Part shown: positions 34,488 to 44,520 of the stretch, in pieces | How positions within the stretch are numbered: the first letter of the stretch is position 1 | How the letters are laid out: the number at the start of each line of letters is the position of its first letter | Origin: Amblyornis subalaris | Taxonomy: Eukaryota; Chordata; Aves; Passeriformes; Ptilonorhynchidae | DNA: 64,000 bases | Assembly: GCA_018881555.1 (NCBI GenBank) | Contig: JACAXG010000204.1 | Span: 62,001-126,000, forward strand | Direction of reading: 5' to 3' | Notes under the pieces: model-generated | The model's input: only the letters and a program-made list of their open reading frames with translations | Database searches by the model: none | Told to the model about the DNA's origin: nothing | Translations under genes and position numbers: made by a program

Positions 34488-37400
34488 TAATTAAAAATCT
34501 TGGCTAATTTCAGTGGTAAGTGAGCTAGGTTGCATTTAAATCCCCCACCAGGAGGAGGGATGGGTGAAATGTGTGTTTCAGAGGGATTTGAACTTGGGTG
34601 GGCTATGGAGGCTTGTAAATGAGCTTAGAACAGTTTTATCACTATCTTGGTAATTCCTCAATAAATAAAATTAATGAGTTCTGTTGTCATCCACATCCCC
34701 ACTGAAGAGGATTCAGATTCTCCTATCTCTGAAACCACTCAAGTAGTCTTGCTCCTCATCTGCTTCCTGATGATATTTTCTTTTAAAGAAAGGTCCATTT
34801 AATATGTTCCTCCCCAAAAAGTATTTGCAATTAATTCTTATCAAGGGCAACAGCTGATTTGTAAGATTACTTCTAAATTGGTAATTAATTAACCTATTAC
34901 CAAAGGAGGGAGGGGTGCTCTGATTGTCAAGAGGTTAGAGCTGATAAGTGATGAATGGTTGGGTTATATCAGGACCTTGGCTCCCCTCTCTGATCACTTT
35001 GGACGTTACCTAACCATGCATTATATTTGAACATGAATCACAGCTCCTCAGTCTTTATATTTCTTAAGCCAAAGCCTGACACACAGAACTATGGGTAGAT
35101 CTCATTTATTATTGCTTAATTAAGGGCTCAATGCACAAAGAGACGCCTCTTGCTTCACTTTAGCTAGCCAGCAAGATCATAATTGTACTGATGTCGAGGC
35201 CAGCTTTCTAAGTAGCTATTGGAAGTCACAGCGAGGAAGATCTGAGCTATTCTGTAGGGAATTCTAGACAACAAAAGTTACATTCATAATTTTTAATTAA
35301 GAAATTACTTTTTTTTTTTTCCTACCGGGCTGTGACGTTGATTCCTTCTCATTCCTCTCATGGTTCCATGCTGGAGCATTGCAAGTAGCAAGGAATAATT
35401 AGTTATTGTTTCTTGGTTTTATTTTTGTGTCTAAGCTAATACGTTAAAATCTTTGGATTAACCCAAATGGTATCTTGTAGCCCTGTTGGTATAACAACTG
35501 TATGTTGCTTCAGCACAGTAAAATAAACATTTCAGTTTACCTGTGATATAACCTTGCAGTTTTCAAGTTTATATATTTTCAGATGCTGTGTAGAGAGCCA
35601 TTTATGATATTAAAAAGAAAATTAAAAATAGCAGATTTATGCAACTCAGCTGTAAAACATCTGCAAAAAAATTTCCAACTCTTCTATTTTTTTTGTATGT
35701 CTTTTAATAAAAATAACTTTCTTTGGGTGAAGTAGGTTCAAAGCAGTATTTTATGTAGCCTCACGTTGCTGTCTGAAAGAAATTCCATAGGTTTGCAAGG
35801 TGACAGACAATGTGTAAGGATGAAAACGATCAAACTGCATTTTTTTTTTGGCAGAATCTTTCTCTTCTAAGGTGATGTAAGAGTTAGATAATGCATGATC
35901 CATCCTTAGGGCGAGTGTGCCAGAGCTGAGGTGGAAATGAAAAAAAATTATTTTTGACTTAACAAACTCAACCTGGCAATGTTATGAGAGAGAGAATAAA
36001 ATATGGAAAGCCCAGATGGCATTACAGAGTCACTTTTCCTGACTGTGAGCGTGTTTTAAGGAATTGTCCTGCACGCTGGGATGCCATAAATCCACCTTGA
36101 TACAGTGCTGCACTGCTCAGTTGCTGTCTGAAAACTTGCATCCTTGGCTTTTTCAGTGGTGGGGCCTGGGGTTTGGTTTTGTTTTCCATCACAGAGAAAT
36201 AGGAGCACTTTGTGTGTGAGATGGAAAGAAGGCAGGCAGGAAGCATCTTCTCTTTGCTCTCCCCACTCTGCTATGCTCCCCAGTTAGCAAGATATGTCTG
36301 TTACATGCAAATAACGATAGGCCAGTCATTCCTGGGGAGGTCAGGTGGGGAATAGAGGTCTGACAAATAGTAAGCAAGCCTAACTTCGTGGAAATCCAGC
36401 TGAAAGGTGCTTTCAGCTTTAGAAGTTCTTCTCTCCCGCTGCCAAGTGTGACCAGCCATTCCTGTGCAAGGCATCCCACAGCAGTGCCATGGAGGCAGGC
36501 TCTGCTCAGCCAGACAGACCAGGCCAGCAGCAAAGGTGCTTGTTCCCTGCAAGAACAGGTGGAGAACAGCATCATGAGACTTCTGGCACTCCCCTGCTAT
36601 CTGTCCCTGATGGCTGTGTTTTGGTTTAGCAGACACCACAGGCGAACCTACTGCCTGTGGTGTGAACCTGTCCACAACTCAGGAAACTGCTGAGAGAAAA
36701 CAATGGAGATTTCCTGCATCCTTGAGCTTATCAGTTTCTTATCCTGCTCCTGACCGCAGGGAAGGCTCGCACTAGCTACAAACAACTCTCCAGCCCATTA
36801 AAGCTTTTTCCTTAGGTTTAAAATCGTAGAAATATGCTTCTTTCTGTGTGGGGGTGTGTACATATACGAGTGGATGAATACATGCAGTTACAACTCCATA
36901 CATTTGTGCATACAAATATTGTCATGATCCGATTAGCGAAGGATGTTTCTGCTGGAATTAAGGTGCAAATGACACCATATGCCAAAGTAAATTGTATGGA
37001 TTTTATCTAACAATAAATGTGAGGTAGAGAGATAGAAGGAAATAGAAAAGAGCATGGGGTGAGGGAAAGAGAGAGAGAGATCAGGATGAAGATAGTCACC
37101 GCCCACGAATCCAGTGGCATCGAGATCCTGTTGGTCTTTCTTCACCATGGCCTTCTTGGTGGTTGGAGTCCCAGAGTTGTTCTTCTGGGGGTACCACCTT
37201 TATGTGGTCCAAATTCCAAATATCCACAGGGCGTGGCAGATGCTGTTCCCATAACTTGGGGTGATATGGATATGAACAGTTGCTTCCTTTCCTACAGTTT
37301 ACCACAGTGGGAATCTTTGTCCAGTGTTTTAACCATCGTGTGCTAAACAGATCTTTGTTCCACCAAGCCTGGAATCAGCACCTTCCTGTCATGAATTCCT

Positions 37401-38235
37401 CCCTTCTGTGCTTATCTCAAGTCCTCGCTGTGGTAGCTTGTCTTATGGCAAGTTCCTTCTGTGGCAGCGTTTGAGACAGGCGACTGTGCTCTTTAAGTCC
37501 TTAAAAATGCATATACATATATTGAGACATAACAATGTAGTTTCATGATTTCTCTTTTGCTACCCAAAGTCAAGACATCAAGAAGAATATGTACTTAAAA
37601 TGAATAAATTGATGTAGTTCTTGAAACAAAAAGTGAAGGGTGTCTGTGAGACACTGCAGTGCTTGGTGTTGAGACACAAAACAAGAGTCCTAGTGAATTT
37701 CTTATAAAAGTAATAATAATAATAGTAATAGAAGGGAAATTAATTGAATATGTGGAGCTATATCTGTAGCATTGCAGAGGTCTGCCCAAGACTTAGAATC
37801 ATTTTGAAAGAGGTGAGTCCCTGCAGAGTCTCTCAGGGTACAAATAGTTGGTCTTCCATATCACTGTGCTAATCTGTAAATCCTAGAGGATTTGCTCCAA
37901 ATTTTTACCAACCCCTCTCCTACGGAAACAAGGCCTGTGGTTCTGTGTGCTTGCTGTTGTATTCAGTGCTGTAAAACAACCCAAAACCAGTTGTGTTGGC
38001 AGATTTTAAAGGTGTTCTTCTTGGGATAGTGCACTGGAAGTGTATGTATATAATTTAATTTTTTTTAAAATTTATTTTAAAAAGTCACCTGTCTAATTTC
38101 TTTCTACATAATGTATGAGGATTTTTACTATTATTATCTATAGAGTCAGTTATCAGGAATACTAAGCCTTATGAACTGATTTTTGTGTGACCCAGCAGAG
38201 GCTGGTGGGCCACAGGTGTTAAAACACTGACCAGC
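34488..38235. other. Noncoding DNA between CR1 and the solo LTR
   Basis: Contains two AT-rich conserved-looking parts (listed separately), poly(T) runs near 35310-35320 and 35841-35849, and a GA-rich run near 37060-37081. Overlapping frames at 36189-36693 on both strands lie in a GC-richer pocket and have no domain. No gene supported. Confidence 0.5.
34780..35245. promoter_or_regulatory. Candidate AT-rich enhancer-like block
   Basis: Carries repeated homeodomain cores (caattaattctt, ggtaattaattaacc at about 34880, gcttaattaaggg near 35117), a LEF/TCF-like atcaaggg, and the unit ttagctagccagcaa near 35161. No repeat family matches and no frame is convincing. Motif-density inference only. Confidence 0.22.
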
Positions 38236-38371
38236 TCTCGTGGATAACCCCTGTCAGCAATAAACACTACAGAGCCACTTGTACACTCCCACACCCCAGC
38301 AGGATGGGGGAGAGAATCAATGGAGTAAAAGTGAGAAAAATTGTGCTTTGACATAAAGAGAGTTCATTCAG

Positions 38372-38390
38372 AAAAAAAAAAAAAAAAATC

Positions 38391-38426
<36 letters not shown>

Positions 38427-38428
38427 AA

Positions 38429-38489
<61 letters not shown>
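38372..38489 (+). repeat. Compound microsatellite A(17)-(GAT)12-(AAT)20
   Basis: A 17-base poly(A) run, TC, about 12 copies of GAT and then about 20 copies of AAT lie in direct succession. The array is inside the solo LTR, replacing the part between its transcription start side and its 3' end. A/T-rich growth inside an LTR explains why the element is longer than its recognisable sequence would suggest. Expected to be highly length-variable. Confidence 0.97.
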
Positions 38490-38492
<3 letters not shown>

Positions 38493-38560
38493 CCTATTAT
38501 TTCTCACCACTCACCAACAGACGTCCAGCCACAGGGCTCCCCATTCAGCTTTCCTCCCAG

Positions 38561-38570
38561 TTTATATACT
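38561..38570 (-). promoter_or_regulatory. TATA box of the solo LTR
   Basis: The minus strand reads agtatataaa, a good TATA match in the position where the LTR family carries its promoter. It would direct transcription toward lower coordinates, through the microsatellite. There is no evidence for current activity. Confidence 0.55.
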
Positions 38571-41500
38571 GGGCATGACAACCTGTGGTATGGATAAACC
38601 CTCTGGGCAGTTTGGATCATCTCTCCTGGCTGTGCTTGCTCCCAACTTCTTGTGTACCTGCTCTCTGGCAGAGCATGGGACACTGAAAAATCCTTGATTA
38701 GAGTGAGCACTAGTAAGGACCACCTGAAACATTGGTGTCTTATCATAATAAATCCAAAAGAAAACACTATATCAACCACAAGGAAGAAAATTAACTCTAC
38801 CCCAGCTGACAGCAGGACACTAGCTTACTCTAGAAAGACTTTTCTGTGTAGACAAGTCCTAAGGAAAAGGTGTTTTCTGTTTCTGGTAACATCCCTGCAA
38901 TATCAAGCCACTGCATCTCCTTTAACTAAAACTTAACAAAGCTAACTTCATCACCAAGTGCCTGTAAAAAACCATATAATGACAAAATACTACTTGTCTA
39001 TACGCAAGTGAGGTTTCAATTACAAGACATTTTCTGTTTGAAGGATTTTTTGGTAAGTTGCCACACATTGGAAAACCAACTGAAAATTCTGTTAGCTCTT
39101 CCAAAAACATTCCTGGTGTAGTGCAGGAGGACAACAGCCTTTGGTTTCCAAGTGTGACTTCCCAGAGGTCCCCAGCACACTGACCTAGTACCCTGATTTA
39201 GTTTTAGTCAAAATATTAAGCTTTTTCGCAAATCTGGTGTACTTAAACCGTGCCTGTGGTTACCAACATGCTCTCTGTTCCATTTTCTGGAACTTGGGAT
39301 AACTAACTTTATGATAGTGATGTTGAGTAGCCATTAATTCTCATTTCTTTCAGCTATTCCTCAACTCCAGCTTATGAGTTCTTCAATAAAAATCTCCCAA
39401 AGTTACCTTGGCGACTCATACGTTTGCCAAGCTGACAGATTTATGACAGTTACATATATAAATATTTATATGCTGCGGCAATGCGATTTTTAAAGGCAGA
39501 TATACACACTCTCACCGAGACTTTCAAACAAGGCAAAACGCACTCGAACAATGTGACATAACCGTATGCAAGCCGGTGTGTATCGATACGTGCCTGAACA
39601 CACAGAGAGGCACGCTGATGATCATACAGACTTTCTGACAAGCATGTACTCTTTGTACTCAAAGACCTTCCACGCTAACAGATGTGTGGCTGTAAAACAC
39701 ACCCGTGCGTTCCGCAGGCACCGGAATAAAACCTCCTGCCCTGCCGCGCCTTGCTGGACAGGGCAGCGCAGGAACACACCTCCTGCGGGAGCTCCGTGCA
39801 GTTCACAGGCTCAGACCTGGCTTCCACATACCAGCACGTTCACTATTTCCCGATAAAGTTGGATGTAGGACACCAAAGAGCGTCCTGCTCCACGAAGCCA
39901 ACTTCAACTCTTTGTACATGACCATGCATACACAAGGCAGTTATCTGGTAGCAATTATAGAAGAATTATCCCTGGAAATAATTCTCTTTAGTTTTGCCCT
40001 GTCACGCACTCATGTACACATGCTGCTACCTTCCTTTTAGACCGACTGAACCCCTTTGTGTTGCATTGCCCTAGGCTGGTGACCAGAGCAAATCCTTAGC
40101 CTATAAATTCTGGTGACGAGTTCAGCTGTTTTGTTGTCTGGCAGAATAGATGGAGATGATACAAAGTCCAAAGTTAAAAAAAAAGAAAAAAGTGAGGAGG
40201 TGGCTAAATAGAGAGGAGTCATTTATATGTAAACGACACAGCAATTTATAGAACAAGCCAGGGATCTTTTATTTTTGTAAGACTGAAGGGAAGCACAATC
40301 AGCATCACGTTAACCTAAGACGTACTCTAAAGGTACCATTTTACTAGCTCCATCTTCCCTTTCTTTGTCTGAAATTCTAAATATAAAATCACTTCCCCCC
40401 TCCTTCTCTTGCTTTAAAAATAGAACTCAGATGAAGTCTTCCTCCTCCTCTGCTTTTGATGGGGAAATCTCAGTGGCTGTTTAGATTTTGCTTGTACATT
40501 AATAAAACATTACAGGGAAGTAGTAGGAGAGAGAGCAAAAATCTTTCCTGTGACATCAAAATGCCTTTCTATTCTGCTGTTGCCACTTGAATCCACGGCT
40601 GCTTCTTCTAATCTCCAAAACTTTGGCTTAGTGTGAAATGTGCACATAGGAAGAGGTTATATATGTGCATATATTTTTGGTCTGTGTTGTGTCTCCCAAT
40701 CCTTTGGATGCACTATGGGTGAAGTGGTGTGACAAAGGACCCAAGAGACGCTTCCCTCATATAAGGTCTCCTCTTGCCACCTCTGTGGACATGAGAGCAA
40801 CAAAAGTTGGCAGGTTCCTAATTAAAATCCCAGCCCTGGAGCTTTTTCCGTGTGCTTATTGCAGACTCAAAACTTTGAGCAACATCTGCCGGGGTGGGTT
40901 CTGATTTTGTGTGCTTTAAAGAGGCACGCTTGAGGTGAAAGGAACAGAACACAAACCTCTGCAGAGAAAAGAGCATTCGAGATTCTGAGAAGCAATGGGA
41001 GTCTGAGCCAACAGAGAAGTCAGGACAACCAGTGACTTTAGAAGACTCCAACTGGGCATCCAAAACTTCGATCAAAACCTGGAAAACGAACTCTCTCGGC
41101 CTCATCTTCCCGTCTGCAATCTCAGAAGCAGACCTCTGTAACAGAGTGATCAACCACGCCTTTCATTCTGTGAGCGTGAGCAGTGCTGGTAAAATGTGCT
41201 CCTCGCTATCCTGACTACCGACGGCAAGCAAAGAGCCACGGCAGTCTGACTGCAAATTCAGCTACCTGGGTAATCCTCCACCTAAGCCAAATCACATGGG
41301 ATAGGAATTAGACAGTGCTGACATTAAATATTTGTGCCATTTTGTTCCCACATGCATGTGTCTTTGCAGAATTTACAGCGCTTCCAAACGTCATGGGCAA
41401 AACAATTTTTGCTAGATAATAAGAACTTTTTCTTGTATTTGCAGCTTGTTTTTTCATTGTTTTGTTGGGTTTTTTTTTTAGCATTCAGGTCATTGGTTAT

Positions 41501-41819
41501 GCAAAGTCTCCTCACTGTCAGACTTTTGAAGGTCTGAGGTTCATTCAGCAGCCTTCCAACTTGTTTCCCAGTTCTGCAGCCACAGCTTTCCTCAGGATCT
41601 GATCCAAATCCCTTTAATCCCAAGGAAAAGCCTCAATAGGCAGGGTTTGTACACTCTGTGCAGACATCTAAGAAAGTTCTCCAGTTTTTCTTCCTTACCT
41701 GTATAACACTAGGAAATATAACACTATATCTCTTCTTTCACTTTTCCCTTTTCTTTTTTTTGTTTGAGGGAAACCATATTCATTGCTTGTCTTTGCCCTT
41801 ACTGCAGTATTATACAACA

Positions 41820-41905
41820 TGTGTGTACATATATTTTTATATATGCATATATACATTTTTAATATATTTTTAATAGGTTTTTATATACCTGCATATATAT
41901 ATGTG
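41820..41905 (+). repeat. AT-rich (TATA)-type low-complexity tract
   Basis: Alternating TA blocks (tatatatgcatatata, aatatatttttaatag, catatatatatgtg) fill the stretch and pass into a short GTGTG end. The only break is a T-rich part in the middle. Confidence 0.75.
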
Positions 41906-42282
41906 TGAGTGTGTGGTCACAGATATACAATTCAGCTACTAACTTCTCCTGGCTTCACAGCAAAGAATAGTTTTAAAAGTTTGATTCTACTTCATATTAA
42001 GTATGGAGCCTCAGCAAAGCTACAAGTCTTACCAGAGTGTTCAAATCTAGGAACAGGGCCATGTTTGAATGGTTTGTTGGAAGTAATGATTAGGAATGTT
42101 CCCATCTTAAATCACTTTCTAGGAATTAAAAATGATCATGTACTGTAAGTGCCCATTGTGCTTTTGAGGTTTGGAAATTAAGGAAGTACAATAAATTTAC
42201 TGAATGGGGTCTACTGTTTCTTGTCTTATTTTCTTCAGGGTAGTTAATCTTAAAATATACTGCCACGTTTGCTGAATCTGTT

Positions 42283-42297
42283 TGTGTGTGTGTGTGT
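42283..42297 (+). repeat. (TG)n microsatellite
   Basis: Seven to eight tandem TG units, followed by TATA. Short. Confidence 0.85.
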
Positions 42298-42747
42298 ATA
42301 GCCATTTTGAAGTAGGAACAGAAGTACAGAGAATCCTTTAGGAATTTGCTGTAAGTCAGTAATGGATTTTGCTTGTTTTCAGGCCTGGTTTTAAAATGTC
42401 TTGTAAAAAAATAATATCCCCAATGCATATTGTGCAGGAATTAATGTGGAACTAGAGCAAAATTACTCTCCCTCTTAGGCATTAAAAAAATCCCAGTGAC
42501 ACAAGGTTCAAAACATTGCAAAAATGTGCTTCTCCCTCCTTCTCTCTCTCTAATATTTTAGCAACTCAGTATAATTCTTCATTATTGTGCTGTTTGATAT
42601 ATAGGAAAGGGGACCTTGAACATAGAATAAATGCTTCTAGTACAGCTGTAAGATATGTGATCTGCAAAGCATAATATTGCATAAGCCTGATAAAGCAGAA
42701 TGTTTTTAAGCCATTAGCCAAAGCAGGTTTTGTAGCGACAAGGGTTT

Positions 42748-42771
42748 AACTCAGTGGTGTACCACTGAGTT
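42748..42771. other. 10-bp perfect inverted repeat
   Basis: Arms aactcagtgg and ccactgagtt are separated by the four bases tgta, of which the outer two can also pair. The outer flanks do not continue the helix. It is too short for a microRNA precursor. A cruciform or a site for a dimeric protein is possible, as is chance. Confidence 0.6.
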
Positions 42772-42984
42772 TATACTGGGTTAACACCATCAGCCATATA
42801 AGGAAAATCCATAGATAAACCTCATCTTTGTAGCTGGACAAGTTTTTTACCTTTGAAGGCTTTAATTTTTTTTTCCCTTTTATCACGGCACGGTTGCATT
42901 AACAAAATAAGCATTCCATACTTACAGAAAACACATTTATCAAAGGACTGAAACTAAAAAATATCATCTTTATATTATACAAAT

Positions 42985-43000
42985 ATGTATGTATGTATGT
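42985..43000 (+). repeat. (ATGT)n microsatellite
   Basis: Four perfect tetranucleotide copies. Short and probably still expandable. Confidence 0.85.
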
Positions 43001-43304
43001 TAAGGAAGGGACCCTGATCCCAACTGGCATTGCTTCAAGTGGAGCTTGGACCAAATGACCTGCTTTCAAACAAAGTGACTCTGGGGTTTTGCAACCCTGA
43101 GGGCTGAATTGTACCATTTTAAGGACACCCACACTGAATTCAGGGATCAGTCCACAGTTTATGCACACAGCCTAAGCTCGCAGTGACCTACCAGTGTAGG
43201 TCCAGTTGAAGAACTAGGGCTTTGGATATAACTTCTTGGAAAATCCTTTTACTCACTGGATTTTGTTGTTGTTCTTGGTCACAGGAGGTCTAGACTCTAT
43301 CCTT

Positions 43305-43435
43305 TCTCAGTTACTGATTTACAGTGGGACTTTGTGGAAGATTCTTCTTCTTCTTCTCTGCTTCATTTTCTCCATCCATAGGAAACGACCTATTTGAGCC
43401 TGGCTTTGAGATGAATTGAGGAAAACCTTAGGGTA
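43305..43435 (+). repeat. MIR-like SINE relic
   Basis: In order: ttactgatttacagtgggac, a ttctctgcttcattttctcc block and gagatgaattgaggaaaacc, which parallel the MIR blocks 'ttactagctgtgtgac', 'ctctgtgcctcagtttcctc' and 'gttgtgaggattaaatgag'. A TTC trinucleotide run (43343-43355) sits where the 'gggcaagtcac' block should be. Confidence 0.4.
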
Positions 43436-43638
43436 TTATTATCGATGGTGTCAGTCAAGGTTAACTTTACTTGAACTGGGCACTGTCAAGACTTGTCAAA
43501 ATAGGTCCCCAGAGAAGGGGACCCCCTTCTATATCTCCTGTTTTCTTCACACAGGAATAATTCATTTCCTAGAAATATTGTAATTGAGTTAAGCAAACAC
43601 AGCAGCCACTTTGTGGTTCTGTGGGAGATGGTGTTTAG

Positions 43639-43809
43639 AGTGGGAGGATGACTAGAGGATATAAGATTAAGTTAAGTGAGGGAAAATTAAGACTGAACAT
43701 CACAAGAAATATTTTTCCAGTATTAAAGTTTGAGAGGCTGTGGTTGCAATTTCATAATCCAAGGGAAGTAGTGGGGGGGTTCATGGTGTCTTTGAATGAC
43801 AAAGCATAG
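43639..43809 (+). pseudogene. Ancient CR1/L3-type ORF2 C-terminal remnant
   Basis: A 56-codon plus-strand frame reads MTRGYKIKLSEGKLRLNITR then NIFPVL and, further on, PREVV. This matches the end of CR1-clade ORF2 (a TRGN..KL.EGKFRLDIRKKFFTV..PREVV pattern) in order and spacing, including the position of the final stop region. Sequence around it is highly diverged and the element is not detectable by nucleotide likeness to the younger avian CR1 copies in this window. It is in the opposite orientation to them. Confidence 0.65.
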
Positions 43810-43949
43810 CAGAAATTATGTTTCTGTTTCTATTTACTGGACTCCCAAGTACACTGTGATCTGGTCTGGCTTGAATTACACAGTCTAATTAAAACAGACC
43901 CTGATTTAATGGGCTAGAGACACAGAACGTTTAGGTACACAAATGCTGG

Positions 43950-44235
43950 TGTAAGCTTTGCATGCAGTTGCATTAATTTGCCTGCCCAGTTACAAGACTT
44001 CTGCGTAGAAATTGGTTAATTGCACCAATTGAATCGCTGATTGGGCATAATACCCTGCACAATAGCCTGATTTGCATATGCATTGATATAGACTTGCATG
44101 TATAGTTATGTGTGCAACGGTGCTCATATTTTGTATATATAAGAGTGCATGTAAATTGCTTGAAAATCTGTCCCTGTAGATCTCTTCCATCTCTACTTAG
44201 ATCATTTTTGTTTGCTAAGCAATAGATCATCCCAC
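43950..44235. promoter_or_regulatory. Candidate enhancer-like block with POU octamer
   Basis: Exact octamer ATTTGCAT at 44070-44077, followed immediately by atgcattgata, with several ATTAAT/TAATTG cores (gcattaatttg, ggttaattgcacc, caattgaatcg). No repeat match. The two minus-strand frames here have no domain. Inferred from motif content. Confidence 0.28.
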
Positions 44236-44269
44236 CCTGATACGAAAATGCGTCAGCTCAGAGAGTGAA

Positions 44270-44520
44270 TATCAATTAAATGAGTAAATAAAATGCTGCC
44301 AAAGGTGCATTTTTGTCTTTTATCTAAAAAATCCTTTTTTTGCAGTTATCATAGCTAAAATTCTGGGTTGTTTTGGGGCCCTTTTCTGGCCGTGAAAGCC
44401 AGATTGTTCTTTCAGTAATTTATTTATTAGCCCCCTTTCACGCAGATTTATTAACTATAAGCCTGATTGAATTCCATATAAGGCACACCAATGTTATTCC
44501 CACTAAATTCCATAGGATAT
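44270..44520. promoter_or_regulatory. Candidate conserved noncoding block
   Basis: AT-rich with few stops in common with repeats, containing atcaattaaatgag, gccccctttcacgc and ccatataagg (an SRF CArG-box-like CCATATAAGG at about 44475). It stands next to the octamer block and may be part of it. Unproven. Confidence 0.22.

Larger units (their letters stand above)
38236..38819 (-). mobile_element. Solo LTR of an avian endogenous retrovirus (ERVL-like)
   Basis: On the minus strand the element starts TGTCCTGCTGTCAGCTGGGG at 38819, has a TATA box at 38561-38570 and a terminal block with the reverse of cgtggataacccc, closely resembling an LTR that is very common in bird genomes. The minus-strand 3' end should be CA but reads GA (plus strand tctcg where tgtcg is expected). 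The flanks ccagc (38231-38235) and ctagc (38820-38824) look like a 5-bp target duplication with one mismatch, the size expected for ERVL. No gag, pol or env lies beside it, so it is a solo LTR left by recombination. The 91-codon frame at 38504-38779 is only LTR sequence. Family name not assigned. Confidence 0.8.
38820..43304. other. Noncoding DNA with AT-rich and dinucleotide repeats
   Basis: Contains a CpG-richer pocket at about 39690-39830, a TATA/ATAT-rich stretch at about 41820-41905, (TG)7 at 42283-42297, a hairpin at 42748-42771 and (ATGT)4 at 42985-43000. Frames of up to 111 codons near 39566-40040 and 40818-41153 show no domain. No gene supported. Confidence 0.5.

Noticed and set aside
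36189..36693. Three overlapping frames of 101-128 codons on both strands
   Set aside because: Mutually incompatible frames without homology or splice context.
38504..38779. Minus-strand 91-codon frame
   Set aside because: It lies wholly inside the solo LTR, which is noncoding regulatory sequence of an endogenous retrovirus.
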